Assembly: GCF_008806385.1 (NCBI RefSeq) | Contig: NZ_VZZK01000009.1 | Location: forward strand, 1-64,000 | Direction: 5' to 3' | Length of the DNA: 64,000 nt | DNA from: Methylobacterium soli | GTDB lineage: Bacteria; Pseudomonadota; Alphaproteobacteria; Rhizobiales; Beijerinckiaceae | Part shown: positions 15,899 to 24,014 of the stretch, one piece after another | How the letters are laid out: the number at the start of each line of letters is the position of its first letter | Position numbering within the stretch: position 1 is the first letter of the stretch | Made by a program: the position numbers and the translations under genes | The notes under the pieces: model-generated | Databases searched by the model: none | Told to the model about the DNA's origin: nothing | What the model saw: the letters and a program-made list of their open reading frames with translations, nothing else

Positions 15899-18800
15899 GC
15901 AGCTTCTCCTCTTTCGGATCCACGAAGACGGGCGAACAGATCTCGACCTCGATGTCGCCGCCGCGCACCGGATCGTAGGCGCGGACGCGCTCGCCATGAC
16001 GCTCGGGGCCGCGCCGGAGCAATCCGAGTCCGATCCAGTGCCCGAGGCTCGGCGAATAGGCGACGGAGGTCATGACGCCCTCGTCGGCCGCGAGGCTCGG
16101 GGCGGCGCCGACGGCGAGGAAATGGGCGCCCGCCCGCAGGCGCGCGCCGCGATCGACAGGGCGAAAGCCCACCAGGATCGGGCGGTCCGGATCGGTCAGC
16201 GCCGGCCGCTCCTTCATCAGGCGGCCGACATAATCCTTCTTCTTGGCAAGCATGCCGCCGAGGCCGAGGTCCCGCGCGGTGGTCTGCCCGTTGATCTCGG
16301 CGCCGGCCGCGTGCCCCTTCTCGATGCGCATCACCGAGAGCGCCTCGGAGCCGTAGGCCGTGATGCCGTGGGTCGATCCCGCCTGCATGATCGCCCGCCA
16401 GGCGGCGTCGCCATAGGCCGCCGGCACCGCGAGCTCGTAGGCCAGTTCGCCGGAGAACGAGATGCGGAACAGCCGCGCCGGGATCCCGCCGCCGACCGTG
16501 ACCTCGGCGCAGGCCAGGAACGGGAAGGCCTCGTTTCCGATGTCGAAGCCTTCGTCGACGATGCTCCGCAGCGTGTCGCGGGCGCGCGGGCCCGCCACGG
16601 CGTATTGCGCCCATTGCTCGCTGACCGAGACCATCTGCACGTCGAGATCCGGCCAGAGCCATTGATGGCAGAACTCGAGATGCTGCATGACCTTGGCGGC
16701 GTTCGCCGTCGAGGCCGTCATGACGAAGTGGGTCTCGCCCATCCGCGCCACGGTGCCGTCATCCATGACGAAGCCGTCCTCGCGCAGGAGCACGGCATAG
16801 CGGGCCTTGCCGACGGGCAGCGTCCCGAAGGGGTTGGCGCAGACCCGCTCGATGAAGGCCAGCGCGTCCCGGCCCTGGATGTCGATCTTGCCGAGCGTGG
16901 TGACGTCGCAGACGCCGACATGGCTGCGGACGGTGTTCACCTCGCGGTTGACGCTCTCGAGCCAGTCGGCCTCGCCGGCCTTCGGGAAATAGGCCGGCCG
17001 CAGCCACAGGCCGGTCTCGACGAAGACCGCGCCCTGCTCCGCGCACCAGGCCCGCGAGGGTACCTGCCGGGTCGCCCGGAAATCCTTGCCGCGATGGTGG
17101 CCCGCGAAGGCGCCGATCGCGACGGGCGTGAAGGGGGGACGGAAGACCGTCGTGCCGACGCTCGGCAGCGCCTGGCCCGTCAGCTCGGCCATGATGCCGA
17201 GCCCCGCGAGGTTCGAGGTCTTGCCCTGGTCGGTCGCCATCCCGAGGGTGGTGTAGCGCTTCAGGTGCTCGACCGCCCGGAAGCCCTCGCGATGGGCCAG
17301 CTCCACGTCCGAGGCCGCGACGTCGTTCTGGAAATCGACGAACGCCTTGCCCCTGGACCGGGCGACGCGCCAGAGCGGCGTGTGCTCGGTACTCTCGGGA
17401 TCGGTCCCGGGCGCGTCGCGCGGCGCCGCCGTGAAGCCGCACGCGGCCGCCATCTCGGCGCCGGCCCGGCTTCCGGTCTCCAGGCAGGCGGCAAGCGTCA
17501 GCCGCCCGCCCGCGGCGCCGACCGCGACCATCCCTGAGGGCAGCGCGCCCGGCACGAAGGCGTGGATCGCCGCGTCCCAGACCGGCCGGCGCGACAGGTG
17601 CGAATCGAGGTGAACGATCGGATTCCAGCCATTGGCCATCGCGAGGCAATCGCACGCGATGGTCTCGGAGCTCCCATAAGTGTCGACGACCTCGATGGCC
17701 TTGAGCGCGAGATGTCCCTTCGTGCCCGAGACGTAGCCACCGGCGATGACCCGCGCGCCGAGGGCCTCGGCCGCCCGGCGCAGGCCCGGCGGCACGCAGG
17801 CGCGCGCGTCGATCACCGCGACGACCTGCCCGCCCGCGGCCGCGACGTCCGACGCGGTCCGCCAGCCGTCGTCGCCCGAGGTGAAGATCGCCACGCGTTG
17901 GCCCGGCAGCACGCCGAAGCGGTTCAGGTAGGTCCGGACCGCGCCGGCCAGCATCACGCCCGGCCGGTCGTTGCCGCCGAAGACGTGCGGGCGCTCGATG
18001 GCCCCGGCCGCCAGCACCGCGCGCCTGGCCGTGATGCGCCACAATCTCTGGCGCGGTGCGTGCGCCGCCGGCACGGCCAGATGGTCGCTGACGCGCTCGA
18101 CCGCCCCGTAGGCGCCGTGGTCGTAGACGCCGAACAGGGTGGTGCGGCTGAGGATCGTCACCTCCGGCAGGCTCGCCAATTCGGCGACGGTCTCCCGCGC
18201 CCAATCCGCGCCGGATCGGGAGCCGATCTCCCGCCGCTCGGCGAGCAGGCGCCCGCCCAGCCGATGATCCTCATCCACCAGGATCACCCGGGCGCCGGAG
18301 CGCCCGGCGGCGAGCGCCGCCGAGAGGCCGGCCGGCCCTCCGCCGATGACGAGCACGTCGCAGAAGGCGTGCGCCCTGTCGTAGGTGTCGGGGTCGGGGG
18401 CATCCGCCGCCCGGCCGAGGCCGGCGGCCCGGCGGATCATGGGCTCGTAGAGCTTCTCCCAGAAGGCGGCCGGCCACATGAAGGTCTTGTAGTAGAACCC
18501 GGCCGCGAAGATCGGCGCCGCGAGCGCGTTGACGGCGAGCGCGTCGTATCGCAGCGACGGCCAGCGGTTCTGGCTCCGCGCCTCCAGCCCCTCGTAGAGC
18601 TCGGCGACGGTGGCACGGGTGTTCGGCTCCCGGCGCGCGCCCGCGCGCAGCTCGACGAGGGCGTTCGGCTCCTCGGAGCCCGCCGAGAGGATGCCGCGCG
18701 GCCGGTGATACTTGAACGAGCGTCCGACGAGGCGCACGCCGTTGGCGAGCAGGGCCGAGGCCAGGGTGTCGCCCTCGAATCCCGCGTAGCGGGTTCCGTC

Positions 18801-18926
18801 GAAGCTGAAATCCAGGGGTCGGCGCCGGTCGATCAGCCCGCCCGTCGCGGTCCGGAAGGCCTGGGGCCGGCCGGTCGGGACGGGCGGGCTATCCGCCTCC
18901 GCGCGCCGCAAGGTGATGGTGCTCAT
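15891..18926 (-). CDS. mgdC: N-methylglutamate dehydrogenase subunit C (sarcosine oxidase alpha-like)
   Basis: A 1011-residue large subunit of the heterotetrameric sarcosine-oxidase family. Residues ~25-110 form the ferredoxin-like FER2_4 region (GRSFKYHRPRGI). A dinucleotide fold begins near 185 (VLVIGGGPAGLSAALAAGRSG). The C-terminal ~400 residues are a GcvT-like folate-binding domain (VGVCDVTTLGKIDIQGRDALAFIERV; FRISFSGELAYELAVP). It should accept the methyl carbon of N-methylglutamate onto tetrahydrofolate. ATGA overlap with mgdB. True sarcosine oxidase is the alternative; mgs/gmaS context favours Mgd. Confidence 0.88.
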   Translation of the reverse strand: MSTITLRRAEADSPPVPTGRPQAFRTATGGLIDRRRPLDFSFDGTRYAGFEGDTLASALLANGVRLVGRSFKYHRPRGILSAGSEEPNALVELRAGARREPNTRATVAELYEGLEARSQNRWPSLRYDALAVNALAAPIFAAGFYYKTFMWPAAFWEKLYEPMIRRAAGLGRAADAPDPDTYDRAHAFCDVLVIGGGPAGLSAALAAGRSGARVILVDEDHRLGGRLLAERREIGSRSGADWARETVAELASLPEVTILSRTTLFGVYDHGAYGAVERVSDHLAVPAAHAPRQRLWRITARRAVLAAGAIERPHVFGGNDRPGVMLAGAVRTYLNRFGVLPGQRVAIFTSGDDGWRTASDVAAAGGQVVAVIDARACVPPGLRRAAEALGARVIAGGYVSGTKGHLALKAIEVVDTYGSSETIACDCLAMANGWNPIVHLDSHLSRRPVWDAAIHAFVPGALPSGMVAVGAAGGRLTLAACLETGSRAGAEMAAACGFTAAPRDAPGTDPESTEHTPLWRVARSRGKAFVDFQNDVAASDVELAHREGFRAVEHLKRYTTLGMATDQGKTSNLAGLGIMAELTGQALPSVGTTVFRPPFTPVAIGAFAGHHRGKDFRATRQVPSRAWCAEQGAVFVETGLWLRPAYFPKAGEADWLESVNREVNTVRSHVGVCDVTTLGKIDIQGRDALAFIERVCANPFGTLPVGKARYAVLLREDGFVMDDGTVARMGETHFVMTASTANAAKVMQHLEFCHQWLWPDLDVQMVSVSEQWAQYAVAGPRARDTLRSIVDEGFDIGNEAFPFLACAEVTVGGGIPARLFRISFSGELAYELAVPAAYGDAAWRAIMQAGSTHGITAYGSEALSVMRIEKGHAAGAEINGQTTARDLGLGGMLAKKKDYVGRLMKERPALTDPDRPILVGFRPVDRGARLRAGAHFLAVGAAPSLAADEGVMTSVAYSPSLGHWIGLGLLRRGPERHGERVRAYDPVRGGDIEVEICSPVFVDPKEEKLRV

Positions 18927-19210
18927 GCGGCCTCTCCCGTGCGGCGGGTGCGCGCGACGTCGCGGGCGGGCGAGACGTCGTCGATCGCGTGGGTGCGGGT
19001 GTCGCGGGTGACGACGAGCCAGGCGCGGCAGCCCGAGCCGTGATACCAGAGCTCCCGGTGCGCGCCGGCCCGGTTCTCCCGCAGGTAGACGTAATCGTGC
19101 ATGGCGGCGGCCTCCGCTCCCATGCCGTCCGGCCGCGTCGGCGCCGCGTCGCCGAGATAGCTGAACTCGCCGTTGTCCCGCTCGCCGCAATAGGGGCATC
19201 GAATGCGCAT
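18923..19210 (-). CDS. mgdB: N-methylglutamate dehydrogenase subunit B (sarcosine oxidase delta-like)
   Basis: A 95-residue SoxD-type subunit. It opens with RIRCPYCGERDNGEFSYLGDA, the family zinc-binding segment, and has the conserved LRENRAGAHRELWYHGSGCRAWLVVTRDT core. It lies between mgdA (11-nt gap) and mgdC (4-nt overlap). Length and both motifs match the family. Confidence 0.9.
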   Translation of the reverse strand: MRIRCPYCGERDNGEFSYLGDAAPTRPDGMGAEAAAMHDYVYLRENRAGAHRELWYHGSGCRAWLVVTRDTRTHAIDDVSPARDVARTRRTGEAA

Positions 19211-19221
19211 GATGGTGACCC

Positions 19222-20472
19222 TCAGTGCAGGTTCGGCTGGGCGCCCATGCCCTTCTCGTCGATGAGATGGCCGGTGGCGAAGCGGTCGAGGCGGAAGGCC
19301 GCGGCGTCCGGATGGGGGGCGTCGCGGGCGATCAGGTGGGCGAAGCAGAAGCCCGCCGCCGGCGTCGCCTTGAAGCCGCCGTAGCACCAGCCCGCGTTGA
19401 GGTAGAGGCCGTCGATGCCGGTGCGGTCGATGATCGGCGAGCCGTCCATGGACATGTCCATGATGCCGCCCCAGTGGCGCAGCAGGCGCAGGCGCCCAAG
19501 GCCGGGCCAGAGGGCCATGCCGCCCTCCATCACATCCTCGATGGTCGCGAGGTTGCCGCGCTGCGCGTAGGAATTGTAGCCGTCGATGTCGCCCCCGAAG
19601 ACGAGGCCGCCCTTGTCCGACTGGCTGACGTAGAAATGGCCCGCCCCGAAGGTCATCACGCAGTCGATCAGGGGTTTCACGCCCTCGCTGACGAAGGCCT
19701 GCAGCACGTGGCTCTCGATCGGCAGCCGCAGGTCGACCATGGCGGCGAGCAGGGAACTGGAGCCGGCCACCGACAGCGCGACCTTCTTGGCCCGGATGAC
19801 GCCGCGGCTGGTCTCGAGGCCGGTGACGCGGCCGTTCTCGCGCCGGATCCCCGTGACGGCGCAATTCTGCACGATGTCGACGCCGCGCTGGTCGGCGGCG
19901 CGGGCATAGCCCCAGGCCACCGCGTCGTGCCGCACGGTGCCGCCGCGCCGCTGCAGCAGGCCGCCCTTGATGGGGAAGCGTGCATTCTCGAAATCGATGA
20001 ACGGCACCATCGCCCGCACGCCCTCGCGATCGAGGAGCTCGGCGTCGATCCCGGCCATCCGCATGGCGTTGCCCCGGCGCGCGTAGGCGTCGCGCTGGGC
20101 GTCCGAATGGTAGAGGTTCAGCACGCCGCGCTGGCTCACCATGGCGTTGTAGTTGATGTCCTGCTCGAGGCCCTCCCAGAGCTTCATCGACTGCTCGTAG
20201 AACGGGATGTTGCCGGGCAGCCCGTAATTCGAGCGCACGATCGTGGTGTTGCGCCCGACATTGCCCGAGCCGATGTGGCTCTTCTCCAGCACGGCGACAT
20301 TCGTGATGCCGTGCTCCTTGGCCAGGTAATAGGCGGTCGCGAGACCGTGGCCGCCGCCGCCCACGATGACGACGTCGTACTCCGTGCGGGGCGCCGCGTC
20401 GCGCCACTGGGGCTTCCAGTCGCGCTGGCCCCGCAGGGCTTGGCCGAGGACGCTGAGGAGGGAGTAATGCAT
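19222..20472 (-). CDS. mgdA: N-methylglutamate dehydrogenase subunit A (sarcosine oxidase beta-like)
   Basis: A 416-residue FAD-dependent amine oxidoreductase, the catalytic subunit. The N-terminal Rossmann motif is EYDVVIVGGGGHGLATAYYL (residues ~32-51), followed by VLEKSHIGSGNVGRNTTIVRSNY. The covalent-flavin and active-site regions near the C-terminus (GLYLNAGWCYGGFKATPAAGF) match the SoxB family. It oxidises the N-methyl group of N-methylglutamate. First gene of mgdABCD, divergent from a GlxA-family regulator across a ~100-nt promoter region. Confidence 0.9.
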   Translation of the reverse strand: MHYSLLSVLGQALRGQRDWKPQWRDAAPRTEYDVVIVGGGGHGLATAYYLAKEHGITNVAVLEKSHIGSGNVGRNTTIVRSNYGLPGNIPFYEQSMKLWEGLEQDINYNAMVSQRGVLNLYHSDAQRDAYARRGNAMRMAGIDAELLDREGVRAMVPFIDFENARFPIKGGLLQRRGGTVRHDAVAWGYARAADQRGVDIVQNCAVTGIRRENGRVTGLETSRGVIRAKKVALSVAGSSSLLAAMVDLRLPIESHVLQAFVSEGVKPLIDCVMTFGAGHFYVSQSDKGGLVFGGDIDGYNSYAQRGNLATIEDVMEGGMALWPGLGRLRLLRHWGGIMDMSMDGSPIIDRTGIDGLYLNAGWCYGGFKATPAAGFCFAHLIARDAPHPDAAAFRLDRFATGHLIDEKGMGAQPNLH

Positions 20473-20576
20473 GTCGGGTCGCCCCTCGGTGACGGCATTG
20501 CGCTGAGCCCTTGATAACCCGCGCGCGATGGCGCAGGCTTGCCATTCGCGACAGATTTCCGGCAAAATCCGCAAAA
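20473..20576. promoter_or_regulatory. Divergent promoter region mgdABCD / GlxA-like regulator
   Basis: 104 bases separate the divergent mgdA and regulator starts. This arrangement is typical for a regulator controlling its neighbour. No clear hexamers or palindrome stand out. Confidence 0.4.
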
Positions 20577-21578
20577 ATGAGCAGCGACGCCTCAGCCTCA
20601 GCGCGCCTAAGGCCGGGGCGCAAGCCGCCCCGGATCGAGGCTCCGCCGACCCTGACGATCGGCTTCGTGCTCGTGCCCGATTTTCCCCTGATGGCCTACA
20701 CGGCCGCGGTCGAGCCGCTGCGTGCGGCCAACACGCTCTCGGGGTGCCGCCTGTACGAGTGGTGGCATGCCGCGCCGGGCGGGGGCGCCGTGCGGGCCTC
20801 GAATGGCGTGACCATCCTCACCGATGTCGCGGTGGGCGCGGCCACGCGCGCGGCCGATCGGGTCTTCGTCTGCGCGGGCGGCAACCCGGCCGCCTTCGAT
20901 GATCCGGCCGTGTCGGCGTGGCTGCGCGATCTGGCGCGGCGCGGCGCCACGATCGGGGGGATCTCAGGCGGCCCCTACATCCTCGCGCGGGCGGGCCTCC
21001 TCGAAGGGCGCCGCTGCACCCTGCATTGGGAGCACGTCCCGGCCTTCGAGGAACATTTTCCGGACATCGACGTCGTGCGCTCGCTCTTCGAGATCCAGGG
21101 CGACCGGGTCACCTGCTCGGGCGGCATCGCGGCCCTCGACCTGATGCTGAGCCTGATCGAGCGCGACCACGGCCCCGGGCTCGCGGCGGGCGTCAGCGAC
21201 TGGTTCCTCCACAACCAGATCCGCGAGGGCTTGAGCCCCCAGCGGATGGACCTGCGCCAACGCTTCGGCGTGCGCGATCCGCGCCTGCTTCGGGTGCTGG
21301 CGGCGATGGAGGCGAACCTGGAGGCGCCGCTCCCGCGCGAGGCCCTGGCCGACCTCGCGCGGGTTTCGGTGCGGCAATTGGAGCGACTGTTCCACGACCT
21401 TCTCGGCCAGGGGCTCCATCGGCATTATCTCAACCTGCGCCTCGACCGGGCGCATCAGCTCGGTCGGGAGAGCGCGCTGAGCCGATCCGAGATCGCGACC
21501 GCGACGGGCTTTGCCAGCGCCGACGAACTCTCCCGCGCCGAACGTCGGCGCCGCCTGCAGGGCTCGGCACCCGGTTGA
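20577..21578 (+). CDS. GlxA/GbdR-like transcriptional regulator of the mgd operon
   Basis: A 333-residue regulator with an N-terminal DJ-1/PfpI-like domain and C-terminal AraC-type helix-turn-helix. The nucleophile position has GISGGPYILARAGLLEGRRCTLHWEH, with Gly in place of the catalytic Cys, as in GbdR/CdhR regulators of N-methylated amine catabolism. The DNA-binding end reads HYLNLRLDRAHQLGRESALSRSEIATATGFASADELSRA. The ATG at 20577 is preferred to an upstream TTG at 20511. Divergent from mgdABCD, it is the obvious activator candidate, perhaps sensing N-methylglutamate. Confidence 0.85.
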   Translation: MSSDASASARLRPGRKPPRIEAPPTLTIGFVLVPDFPLMAYTAAVEPLRAANTLSGCRLYEWWHAAPGGGAVRASNGVTILTDVAVGAATRAADRVFVCAGGNPAAFDDPAVSAWLRDLARRGATIGGISGGPYILARAGLLEGRRCTLHWEHVPAFEEHFPDIDVVRSLFEIQGDRVTCSGGIAALDLMLSLIERDHGPGLAAGVSDWFLHNQIREGLSPQRMDLRQRFGVRDPRLLRVLAAMEANLEAPLPREALADLARVSVRQLERLFHDLLGQGLHRHYLNLRLDRAHQLGRESALSRSEIATATGFASADELSRAERRRRLQGSAPG

Positions 21579-21746
21579 GGGCGGGTCTCGCCCGCCCGGC
21601 CTGCGCCTTGCGCCTCCGGCATCCTCGGGGGGCAGCCCAGGGGCTTCCCGATGAAGGTGGTGAGGGCGGCGAGCGTGTCCGGGCGGCGGCTCGGCCCCGG
21701 ACGGCGACGAGCGTCCACGGGCTGGGACCGCCATCGGGGGAGGGGA

Positions 21747-22469
21747 TCAGTCCGGCGCGGCGCCCGACCGGGTCAGGCCCAGGCGGGTCTCGATCCGCCG
21801 CGCGGTCGCCGCGCGCTGCGCCGTGATCGTGGAGGCTGCCGCCCGGGCCCGGGCGAGCACGGCGGCCGGGGCGCGCTCGGGCGTGCCGGCGTCGAAAGGC
21901 GGCTCGGGTGCGTAGGCCATGGAGAGCTGGATCAGCTGCGCCACCTCCGGGCCGCGCAGGCGCGCCGCGACCGTGAGCGCGCCGTCGATCCCTGCGGTGA
22001 CGCCGGCGGCGCAGATCAGGGTGCCGTCCTCCACCACGCGGGCATCGACCGGAATCGCGCCGAAATGGTGCAGCAGGTGGTGCGCGCTCCAGTGGCTCGT
22101 CGCCCGCTTGCCCACGAGCAGGCCGGCGGCCCCGCAGATCAGGGCACCCGTGCAGACCGGGAACACGCACAGCGCAGCCTCGGCCTGCGCCCGGATCCAG
22201 CGGAGGACCGCCTCATCCTCCATCAGGGCCTCCTGGCCGTAGCCGCCCGGCACGTGCAGGACGTCGAGCTTGGGCGCTTCGCTCAAGGGCGCGTCGGCGA
22301 CGAGGCGCAGGCCGTTGACGTCGCTGACCGGCTCCCGATCCTTGGCGTAGATCCGGCAGGTCGCGTTCGGGATGCGGGAGAGCACCTCGAACGGTCCGGT
22401 GAGGTCGATCTGGTCGAGGCGATCGAACAGCAGCGAGCCGATCTGGAGGTGGCGATCAGGATCAATCAT
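21747..22469 (-). CDS. DJ-1/PfpI family protein, isonitrile-hydratase-like
   Basis: A 240-residue DJ-1/PfpI-fold protein. The nucleophile elbow PVCTGALICGAAGLLVGKRATSHW places the catalytic Cys at residue 106; DVLHVPGGYGQEAL and GTLICAAGVTAGIDGAL also match isocyanide hydratases, which convert isonitriles to N-formamides. The activity is family-based and untested. Its start overlaps the stop of the upstream GlxA-family regulator by 4 nt (ATGA), so the two form an operon. The C-terminal ~40 residues are Ala/Arg-rich. Confidence 0.75.
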   Translation of the reverse strand: MIDPDRHLQIGSLLFDRLDQIDLTGPFEVLSRIPNATCRIYAKDREPVSDVNGLRLVADAPLSEAPKLDVLHVPGGYGQEALMEDEAVLRWIRAQAEAALCVFPVCTGALICGAAGLLVGKRATSHWSAHHLLHHFGAIPVDARVVEDGTLICAAGVTAGIDGALTVAARLRGPEVAQLIQLSMAYAPEPPFDAGTPERAPAAVLARARAAASTITAQRAATARRIETRLGLTRSGAAPD

Positions 22470-23542
22470 GCGTGCAGGACCGTCTCTGGCGTGGGGACAT
22501 CGGAAGGGGGCCGTGTGCGAAACAGGTTGCGGTAATGGCCCGGCGGGACGCCGAGGTGGCGCAGGAAGGCGCGCCGCATCGTCTCGTCGGCCTGGAAGCC
22601 GCAGCGCGCGGCGACGGCGGAGACGCCGGCCTGATCCGATTCGAGCATGCGGCGCGCGCTCTCGACGCGCAGGCGCTCCAACATCCGGGCCGGTGTCAGG
22701 CCGGTCTCGGCCCGGAAAGCGCGGGCGAATTGCCGGGGACTGAGGCCGGCGCGCGCGGCCAGGGTGTCGACCGGGAGGGATTGGTGCAGATTCTCGCCCA
22801 TCCAGGCCATGAGGTCGGCGAGCCGCACCGACAGCCCCGTCTGAGCCGACAGCACGGTGCTGAACTGCTTCTGGCCGCCGGGGCGGCGCAGGAACATCAC
22901 CAGCTCCCGCGCGACGGCGAGGGCGAGCGCGTGCCCGTGATCGGCCTCGACGAGGGCGAGCGTCAGATCCATCCCGGCCGTGACGCCGGCCGAGGTCCAG
23001 ACATCGCCGTCGCGGACGTAGATCGGCTCGGGATCGACCGAGAGGTCGGGATGCAGACGGTTCAGCGCGTCGCACCAGCGCCAGTGCGTGGTCACCTTGC
23101 GCCCGCGCAGGCAGCCGGCCTCCGCGAGGATGAAGGCCCCGGTGCACACGCCGACGACGCGCCGTGCCTGCGCGGCCAAGCTTTGCGTCAGCATCCGGAT
23201 CGCCGCCTCGGTGCAGCGGCGGCGCGCGCCCTCGCCGCCCACCACGATCAGCGTGTCGAGGTCCATCCAGGCGAGTGCCTCCGCCTCGGTGACGGTCGAC
23301 GGGAGGGGGAGACCGGCGGAGGTGGCGGGTGTGCCGGGTTCAGGAACGATCAGGCAGGAGACCGCGTAGAGAGGCGGCAGGCCGTCAGCCGCCGTCCCGC
23401 CCGTCTCGCTCCCTCTGAGTGACCCGGCCTGTGCCAGGATCTCGGCGGGACCCGCAATGTCGAGGAGCTGGCTCGGGGCCGCGCCCAGGATCAGGACCCG
23501 GCGAGGCGGGAAAGGCGATGTCGGGTCACGGGGCCTGCGCAT
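22466..23542 (-). CDS. GlxA-family (DJ-1/AraC) transcriptional regulator
   Basis: A 358-residue regulator. The DJ-1/PfpI domain keeps a Cys in the elbow (GVCTGAFILAEAGCLRGRKVTTHWRWCD). The C-terminal AraC domain is complete, with two helix-turn-helix units (LAARAGLSPRQFARAFRAETGLTPARMLERLR and GVSAVAARCGFQADETMRRAFLRHLGVPPGHYR). ATG at 23542 chosen over an in-frame TTG at 23584. Translationally coupled to the isonitrile-hydratase-like gene, which it probably regulates. Confidence 0.88.
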   Translation of the reverse strand: MRRPRDPTSPFPPRRVLILGAAPSQLLDIAGPAEILAQAGSLRGSETGGTAADGLPPLYAVSCLIVPEPGTPATSAGLPLPSTVTEAEALAWMDLDTLIVVGGEGARRRCTEAAIRMLTQSLAAQARRVVGVCTGAFILAEAGCLRGRKVTTHWRWCDALNRLHPDLSVDPEPIYVRDGDVWTSAGVTAGMDLTLALVEADHGHALALAVARELVMFLRRPGGQKQFSTVLSAQTGLSVRLADLMAWMGENLHQSLPVDTLAARAGLSPRQFARAFRAETGLTPARMLERLRVESARRMLESDQAGVSAVAARCGFQADETMRRAFLRHLGVPPGHYRNLFRTRPPSDVPTPETVLHA

Positions 23543-23678
23543 GAGCAGGATCCTGTCACCCGCCTGCGCAGCCCGCCATGACAATGTTCCCTCGATTTCT
23601 GCCGTTCCGGGTCATCCGCCGCCTTTCGACAGGCCGGTGTCGTCCGGGGAGCTGATCGGCCCCATCGGGTCGATCGGA

Positions 23679-24014
23679 TCAGGGCGACGGCGCCAGAGCC
23701 CTGGCTTCGGTGACGAGATGATAGAATCGCCCCTCGAACAGCGTCATCACCGCCATGGTGGCCGCGTGGGATTCCGGCCGGATCGGTGATGCGAGGCAGG
23801 CCTCGATCGCCGCGCGATCGGGGAAGTCCATCTCCAGGATCATCGCGATGGGCTGCGCATCCTCGTCCTTGGCGATCACGCGTTGAACGCGCACGGCCGT
23901 GACGTTGGGGAAGCGTCGCCAGAGCGGTTCCAACTCGTCGCGCACACGCCGGAAGAAGGTGTCCTCCTGGCCGGCGCGGATCACGCCCTCATAGATCGCC
24001 GTTCGGGTGAGCAT
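23679..24014 (-). CDS. Small alpha/beta-barrel (ABM-like) protein
   Basis: A 111-residue protein with a pattern of a dimeric ferredoxin-like fold: IYEGVIRAGQEDTFFRRVRDELEPLWRRFPNVTAVRVQR then IAMILEMDFPDRAAIEACL. Antibiotic-biosynthesis-monooxygenase, EthD and stress-responsive families share this. A strong AAGGAGG Shine-Dalgarno supports the ATG at 24014. The start lies 26 nt inside the end of the large glycosyltransferase gene, so it may be the last gene of that operon. Function unknown. Confidence 0.65.
   Translation of the reverse strand: MLTRTAIYEGVIRAGQEDTFFRRVRDELEPLWRRFPNVTAVRVQRVIAKDEDAQPIAMILEMDFPDRAAIEACLASPIRPESHAATMAVMTLFEGRFYHLVTEARALAPSP

Noticed and set aside
15239..20472. 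Heterotetrameric sarcosine oxidase (soxBDAG) rather than N-methylglutamate dehydrogenase
   Set aside because: The families cannot be separated by eye, but mgsABC and gmaS in the same island make the N-methylglutamate assignment more likely; kept as an alternative.
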